From the NCBI GenBank assembly GCA_003024985.2, contig PXIH01S0001656.1: DNA of 10,860 nucleotides. One strand, 5' to 3'. The position numbers were made by a program, and so were the translations under genes. Below are positions 7,020 through 10,860 of this stretch, in pieces (position 1 is the stretch's first letter; every line of letters begins with the position of its first letter). The DNA comes from Euperipatoides rowelli. Its lineage: Eukaryota; Onychophora; Udeonychophora; Euonychophora; Peripatopsidae. The notes below the pieces were generated by a model, which worked only from the letters and a program-made list of their open reading frames with translations, was not told where the DNA came from and did not search any database.

Positions 7020-7045
7020 AGGCCCCCAGCACATATGAGGGGCCT
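7020..7045. repeat. GC-rich hairpin AGGCCCC/GGGGCCT in probable transposon debris
   Basis: Seven-base perfect arms (7020-7026 and 7039-7045) enclose 12 bases including CACATATG. The GGCCCCCAGC...GAGGGGCC wording resembles GC-rich subterminal parts of non-autonomous hAT-like elements, but no termini are visible nearby. An ambiguous base follows at 7053, perhaps because the structure hindered sequencing. Confidence 0.4.
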
Positions 7046-7142
7046 TAGCCTTNTGTAGATTTCAGGTTACCATTTCTGATAAGTTTTTACCCATGTGATG
7101 GTGCCTCCATATTTGCATATTTGATGTTGCCATAAAATGTGA

Positions 7143-7304
7143 TCAATTGCGCTTTACACAGCCTTTTTGTTTAGGGTAAAATAGTACTGATACATTTACC
7201 CAGTCATTCTTGGTAACTTTAGAATTTCCATCCTGTAGCTTATCATAAAATGAGCACAGCATATCTCTACTGACTGAGCAGCTCTGAATTCGTTCCGTTG
7301 CCAT
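7143..7304 (-). CDS. Candidate small ORF or first coding exon, unknown protein
   Basis: On the minus strand an ATG at 7304-7302 in a near-ideal Kozak context (ACAAAAATGG) opens 53 codons to a TGA at 7145-7143. The first 35 codons (to 7200) read like ordinary soluble protein: MATERIQSCSVSRDMLCSFY, then DKLQDGN and SKVTKNDW, mixed polar and hydrophobic, unlike the Phe/Ile/Asn-rich chance frames elsewhere. Immediately after Trp35 comes GTAAAT (from 7199), a usable splice donor. The genuine product may therefore be a first exon with a phase-0 boundary spliced to exons outside my recognition. The coding-like part coincides with a local GC rise. I do not recognise the family. A longer open frame on the same strand in another register (7196-7429) looks like its shadow. 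Alternatives are an eroded transposon exon, which neighbouring debris makes plausible, or chance. Confidence 0.36.
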   Translation of the reverse strand: MATERIQSCSVSRDMLCSFYDKLQDGNSKVTKNDWVNVSVLFYPKQKGCVKRN

Positions 7305-8237
7305 TTTTGTAACACACTTAGATCAAAATTTGAAATTTTTATGTTGTTAAAAAAAAAAACATAGATTGTGTAATCTATATCTAAGTTATGTAAAAAAAAA
7401 ACTGACATGATATTGCAATTTACAGTCATTAGCCTACTTTAATGACATGTATCAAAATAGACCAAAAAAAAAAGATATAACTTGCCAAGCAAGTGTGCCC
7501 GTTAGTGAAAAGGCACATTTTTATCAACCCCTATTGCTTTAATTGTTTATAAAATTGTCAGACTGCCTAGATTACCTTAACAGTCTTTGATGAAATCAAA
7601 CTATGATGCCTTAAAAAAATATGACATCACAATCCAAAATAGCTGTGAGGGCATACTTTCCTGAATATTATATGAATTTTTTAAATGCTAAAAAGTAGCA
7701 GAATGTGAAGGAGGCACTGTACCTGACTAATGTGAAAATTTGATTACAAACATGTGCTAAAGTTAGTTGGTGGCACCTTTATTTAGCGATCACACATTGC
7801 CTTGACTTTGAACATGAAAAAGGAGTGGTGCATTTATCTGGCTGGATCCCATAGGGTGCCATTTTATGATAATAACAATGTGCAGGAAAGGCTCTAGATA
7901 GTGTTTTATTTTATACATATAGCCTATCATTAAAAAATCATTTTTTCCACATAGCCTATAGCCTACACTGTATGTGGTCCAATATAAACTTTTACTGTCA
8001 AGGGTGCCTAATTTCTATAAAGTATGTGTATGCAAATTTTCATATATGTTTGCAAAATAATGTTGGATCCTTTGATTTCTTCATGTTTATAATGGATTTA
8101 AAGTAAAATGTTAATAAGTGGTTTGTAGAATTGCTTGTATCTCTAAGTTATATTAGTTTTATATTTAGGATAACTAAACATATAAAATAGCAATTTGATT
8201 GAAGCTTTTTTTAAATTATTTTAATTGTTGAAGTTTT
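7305..8237. other. Mosaic stretch without recognised gene
   Basis: There is no clear gene. Poly-T/A runs at about 7351-7400 lie upstream of the candidate minus-strand exon. Two small adjacent hairpins occur at 7480-7494 (ACTTGC/GCAAGT) and 7495-7516 (GTGCC/GGCAC). The patch 7770-7890 is GC-richer with a 27-codon minus-strand frame from an ATG at 7862 (MAPYGIQPDKCTTPFSC...) that I cannot place; it may be eroded transposon sequence. Four TAGCCTA motifs lie at 7430-7966. Confidence 0.4.
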
Positions 8238-8353
8238 ATTTATAATAGTTGGCCGATGTGTCTTGATTGAAAGACTAAAGTTCGGAATTGCGCCAGCCTT
8301 TCACTTAGGCTGCTTCACAACTTGCTTGCATGGATAGCATGAAAAAGGTGAGG
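8238..8353 (+). promoter_or_regulatory. Possible promoter and short first exon ending at a splice donor
   Basis: A GC-richer patch follows a TATA-like TTTATAATA (8239-8247). An ATG at 8330 opens ATGGATAGCATGAAAAAG, six codons (MDSMKK), directly followed at 8348 by GTGAGG, a strong match to the splice donor consensus after AAG. The second ATG (8339) has A at -3. About 80 bases of non-repetitive sequence between the TATA-like element and the ATG could be 5' UTR; a CTTTCACTTAG acceptor-like string (8299-8309) allows the alternative of an internal exon. On the minus strand the same patch has a 29-codon open frame (KAGAIPNFSL...) that I could not tie to a family. Six codons are too few to judge coding, so this stays a hypothesis. 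Confidence 0.22.
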
Positions 8354-9303
8354 AATGCCAACTAGAATTATATGGATCTGCTTTCCATTGGATTGAAAGA
8401 TGTTTTTGTCATTAAAACTTAAAAAGGACTCTTTGTTTTTATTGGCAGATTCTTTTCTAATTTTCAGTTTGGGATTGTAAAACCTGTTATTAAACTGATT
8501 TTTTTTTTTCTTTACATATAGGTTAGCCTACGTTATACCTGCAATTTTATTACATTAGGCTACCAATAAAAAATGGATTTAGTAAACATATTTTTAAAAC
8601 CTTTTCTAGGCTAGATGTTATGTAGCGTAACTACTGTATTTTAAGATTCAGAAGTTATTACATTCACATGTACCAGCACTTAGGCTAATAAAAAAATCTC
8701 TCCATCACCATTTTTATTAAATGAAATTATTTTTTTATAAAATGTTCATGTTGAATGTTGTGACATTTGAGCTTTAAAAAATGTTAGGCTTACATCGTAG
8801 CTAAGTACTGTAAGTTATTACTTTTTATTGATCAGGATAATAATGGGTTTTGCTTAATTTAATGTACAATATGTAATGATGAAAAAGAAATGAAGTGTGC
8901 ATTCTTTTCATAGCTCTAAAAATAGTTTTAATAAGTAGGCTATACTGTAAATTTTTAAGTAAAAAAGTAGGCCCAACATAACCTAATTGGATAATGTAGG
9001 CAAGGTAAACGTTTTAGCCTACTTAAGTTTTTTTTTTTTTTTAAAAATTCTCACTAAGTTAGGTCAGCTTGGGTAAATGTGATCAGAAAATTTTTATTCA
9101 GCTTTAAGTATGATTAATTTTTTCACCTTTTGACTTCTAAAACATAGGGAATAAAGTGTCCTTAAGTGGTTCAATAAGTCCCCAAATAGGAATTATTGCA
9201 GTTTGATTTAAAATTCATTTTTTATAGCCTACATGGTATTATTAGTGTTTTATTCAAATATATTGAAAAAAAATGGAAAATTATTAGTGGCTTAAAAGTA
9301 AGA

Positions 9304-9319
9304 CCTTAGCTAGCTAAGG
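9304..9319. repeat. Perfect 16-bp palindrome CCTTAGCTAGCTAAGG
   Basis: The palindrome is perfect with no spacer. It could serve as a symmetric protein site or form a small cruciform. There is no neighbouring copy and no flanking duplication. Confidence 0.6.
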
Positions 9320-9452
9320 ATATTGACCTTACTGTGACAAATTTTCATATAATTTTAACCTTCATGAATAAAAAACTCATGAAACGAAACTTAATAAAAA
9401 TAACATTTTTACACAAGTTTGTGGAATAACTTTTTAATGTTTAAAAAAAAAA

Positions 9453-9508
9453 AAGGTCAGCAGCAAACATTGCTAATTTTATTTAACTGAAGAAACAAAG
9501 CTGACCTT
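9453..9508. repeat. Inverted repeat AAGGTCAGC/GCTGACCTT
   Basis: Nine-base perfect arms at 9453-9461 and 9500-9508 are separated by 38 bases. A further TTAGGTCAGC occurs at 9059. It might be a folded transcript segment or a relic of a foldback element. No coding or target-site evidence supports either. Confidence 0.5.
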
Positions 9509-9675
9509 GCGTAGCCTACATCCAGTTTCCCTTACCGTCCCCACTGCCTTTTTATATATGTAACTTTCTATTTTATTCAAACTTGCACTTATAGGCTAAT
9601 GCTTTCACATGGTAACCACATAACACTTACCGTATAGTAAACACATAAGATACATTATGTTAACATTGTCTTTTA

Positions 9676-9924
9676 ATGCTGAAATTTATCAACTTATTAT
9701 TTTGTGTTCAACCTTTTAATTTTAGTATTAGCTACAGTACCTATAATATGCAGGCTCAAGATAATTATGACAATTTTTATTATGTAGCCTATGTACTAGG
9801 CATCCACATAATAAATGAATTATGTCATTCTACACTTTTGAAACCATTTGTTAAGAATTTCTTGTTTGCGGATGATAGTTTAAGAGTAAGGCTAGATAAG
9901 GTAAGGACAACATCGGGACGATAA
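9676..9924 (+). pseudogene. LINE-like reverse transcriptase catalytic-region remnant
   Basis: An 82-codon open frame contains, at residues 40-68, VLG-IHIINELCHST then LLKPFVKNFLFADDS. Many non-LTR retrotransposon polymerases have V-L-G-P-L-L-F-x-x-Y-I-N-D-L/I-C-x-x-x-x-L-L-K-x-x-L-F-A-D-D-T here, where ADD (codons 9868-9876) holds two catalytic aspartates. The VLG, IN(D/E)L, C, LLK and FADD blocks occur in order. Compared with the family pattern a few residues are missing after VLG and about three are inserted before FADD. Upstream residues 1-39 show no PQGS motif and downstream 69-82 is not recognisable, so only a small eroded piece remains. The resemblance is by eye; a chance frame cannot be excluded, but the combined spacing argues against it. 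Confidence 0.42.
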
Positions 9925-10673
9925 GTACTGTAGCAAGTAATTATAGCCTTGTTTTAAGTTTATTTTTAAATCTTTACTTGAAAATTTATCAACTTACCAA
10001 GTCAACAGCATTTTTTTGTTTTTTTTTTGCAGGAAAAAAATAATTTAAATAGTGCCAAAATGTTTCAGCAATTAAAAAAAAACATTTTGTTATTAGACTA
10101 CAACGTATAAATAGGACTAATAAATTTTAAATTCCCCCATTGTTCAATAATAGGCCTATTTCTTCACTTTTGCTTCCAGACTTGTTTATCTCATTTATAA
10201 ATATTATTGGCGAATTGTTCAGTGAGCAGTTTAAGAAATATAAAAAAAGCAAAGAATGTGTGTTAATGTAATTAAGTTATTCGGCTACTAAGGGACTTCA
10301 AAGTCAAAATTATGTGAGAATTGCATATAGCATTTAATAGAAATTAAATGATTACAAATAAATGAAAACATACAAATGAAGTACAGTAGGCTACCATAAT
10401 AAAGAAAAAGTAAAACCAGACAAAAAAAATTCTTAAAAGACTCAAACACAAGTCTGATTTTTGACACTTAGACCTAATATTGCAGTATAATGTAAAGTTA
10501 AACAATAAAAAATTTCATGAAGCATAGCCTATTTAAAACAATAGCCTATTAAAAAAAAATTAAAGCATTTTATTTTACCATATTTGAAGTAGGCTATACA
10601 CATATGCTAAAAAATAAATAATAATATACATGTAGCCCTACATTTTAATAAATAATACATGTTTTAAAATGTG
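9925..10673. other. AT-rich stretch without recognised gene
   Basis: There is no gene. It carries poly-T and poly-A runs (10010-10030, 10073-10083, 10551-10559), one TAGGCCTA palindrome (about 10151) and TAGGCTA/TAGCCTA motifs at about 10388, 10526, 10542 and 10590. It borders the target site of the hAT-type end at 10682. Confidence 0.55.
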
Positions 10674-10681
10674 GTTATTTT
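10674..10681. repeat. Presumed 8-bp target duplication, left copy
   Basis: GTTATTTT immediately precedes the hAT-type terminus. hAT insertions duplicate 8 bp, so the same string is expected after the right terminus beyond the window edge. Confidence 0.35.
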
Positions 10682-10860
10682 CAGTGTTGGGTAAGTTACT
10701 TTTTAAAAGTAACTAAGTACAAGTTACAGTTACTTGCCCAAAAAGTAACTAATTACAAGTAAAATTACTTCAAGAAAAAGGTAACTAGTTACAGTTACAA
10801 TTACAAGTACTTTCTCGATCCCAAGCAATAATGTTTAACATTTTAATTTTTTTTTCTGTT
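10682..10860 (+). mobile_element. hAT-type transposon, left end (element continues past window)
   Basis: It begins CAGTGTTGGG, a hAT-like CAG terminus, followed by dense GTAACT/AGTTAC/ACAAGTA repeats to about 10810, a widespread motif set in animal non-autonomous hAT elements. The first 33 bases include a near-perfect hairpin AGTTACTTTT-T-AAAAGTAACT (10694-10714). Repeated GTAACTAGTTACAGTTAC-like units are plausible subterminal transposase sites. No coding part is seen before the window ends, so autonomous versus MITE status cannot be judged. GTAACTAGTTACAGTTAC at 10781-10798 is the least diverged unit. Confidence 0.7.

Larger units (their letters stand above)
8354..9675. other. AT-rich stretch without recognised gene
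   Basis: I see no gene. It contains long T and A runs (8500, 9030, 9443-9454), many TAGGCTA motifs and the small inverted repeats listed separately. AGGTCA-type strings (9061, 9455, and inverted at 9501) match the nuclear-receptor half-site, but spacing is not that of a known response element. Confidence 0.5.

Noticed and set aside
7196-7429. 77-codon minus-strand ORF
   Set aside because: It overlaps in another register the more coding-like frame at 7143-7304, and its upstream half is Phe/Ile/Asn-rich.
7480-7516. Two adjacent small hairpins considered as an ncRNA or histone-type stem-loop
   Set aside because: Arms of only five to six bases, no histone stem-loop consensus and no gene upstream.
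7101-7717. GTGCCTCC / GGAGGCAC pair considered as ends of a 600-bp element
   Set aside because: Only eight bases match, flanking bases do not extend the match, and there is no target duplication.
8248-8292. tRNA or SINE promoter boxes (TGGCCGATGTG and AGTTCGGAATTG)
   Set aside because: The A-like and B-like boxes are too close together (about 28 bp) and the B box is poor; no cloverleaf or A-rich tail.
8210-8306. Minus-strand KAGAIPNFSL frame considered as the end of a THAP domain (AVPT motif)
   Set aside because: No zinc-coordinating Cys/His pattern upstream in any frame; a three-residue resemblance is not enough.
1-10860. CRISPR arrays, bacterial operons, rRNA or tRNA genes
   Set aside because: No regularly spaced direct repeats of CRISPR type, no ribosome-binding-site-led gene runs, no tRNA cloverleaf and no rRNA-like stretch was seen.

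Overview
The window is AT-rich (roughly 70% A+T by eye), non-prokaryotic DNA that reads as intergenic or intronic sequence from an animal genome. I see no complete conventional gene. Animal origin is inferred from decayed Jerky/pogo-type transposase exons with splice-like junctions, hAT-type elements with 8-bp target duplications, a LINE-like reverse transcriptase remnant, and scattered Kozak-like ATGs and splice-like sites. I cannot name the clade. A striking base-level signature is about 50 copies of TAGGCTA/TAGCCTA spread over the whole window, where composition predicts about one.

Layout. 1-2033: AT-rich DNA with a GC-richer patch at 1318-1578 (probable DNA-transposon end plus a YY1-like motif) and a CpG cluster at 1691-1780. 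2034-5322: the main object, a 3.3-kb decayed cut-and-paste transposon with about 40-bp terminal inverted repeats flanked by TA, phased 22-bp subterminal repeats, and minus-strand relics of a DDE transposase. These relics run in order from higher to lower coordinates: the DDE core with LDNH (4222-4379), a weak post-catalytic piece (3888-4007), a Tudor/SH3-like tail exon (2707-2921) and a last exon (2530-2594). The last two join in phase across a broken splice donor. A 393-bp hAT-type MITE (3388-3780) is nested inside it. 5323-6990: mostly unexplained AT-rich DNA with an 11-bp-arm inverted repeat and a degenerate ~33-bp tandem array. 6990-7900: a mosaic with a hairpin and a coding-like 53-codon minus-strand ORF (7143-7304) that has a strong Kozak context and a plausible internal splice donor. 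8238-8353: a GC-richer patch that could be a short first exon (plus strand). 9676-9924: an open frame resembling the catalytic INDL...FADD region of a non-LTR reverse transcriptase. 10682-end: the left end of a hAT element rich in GTAACT repeats, running out of the window.

The components do not form an operon or pathway. They record successive transposon insertions: the Jerky-like element came first and decayed, and the hAT MITE landed inside it. The observations most worth following are the modular structure of the Jerky-like element, the small coding-like ORF at 7143-7304, and the genome-signature heptamer. All calls come from reading by eye, with no database search.
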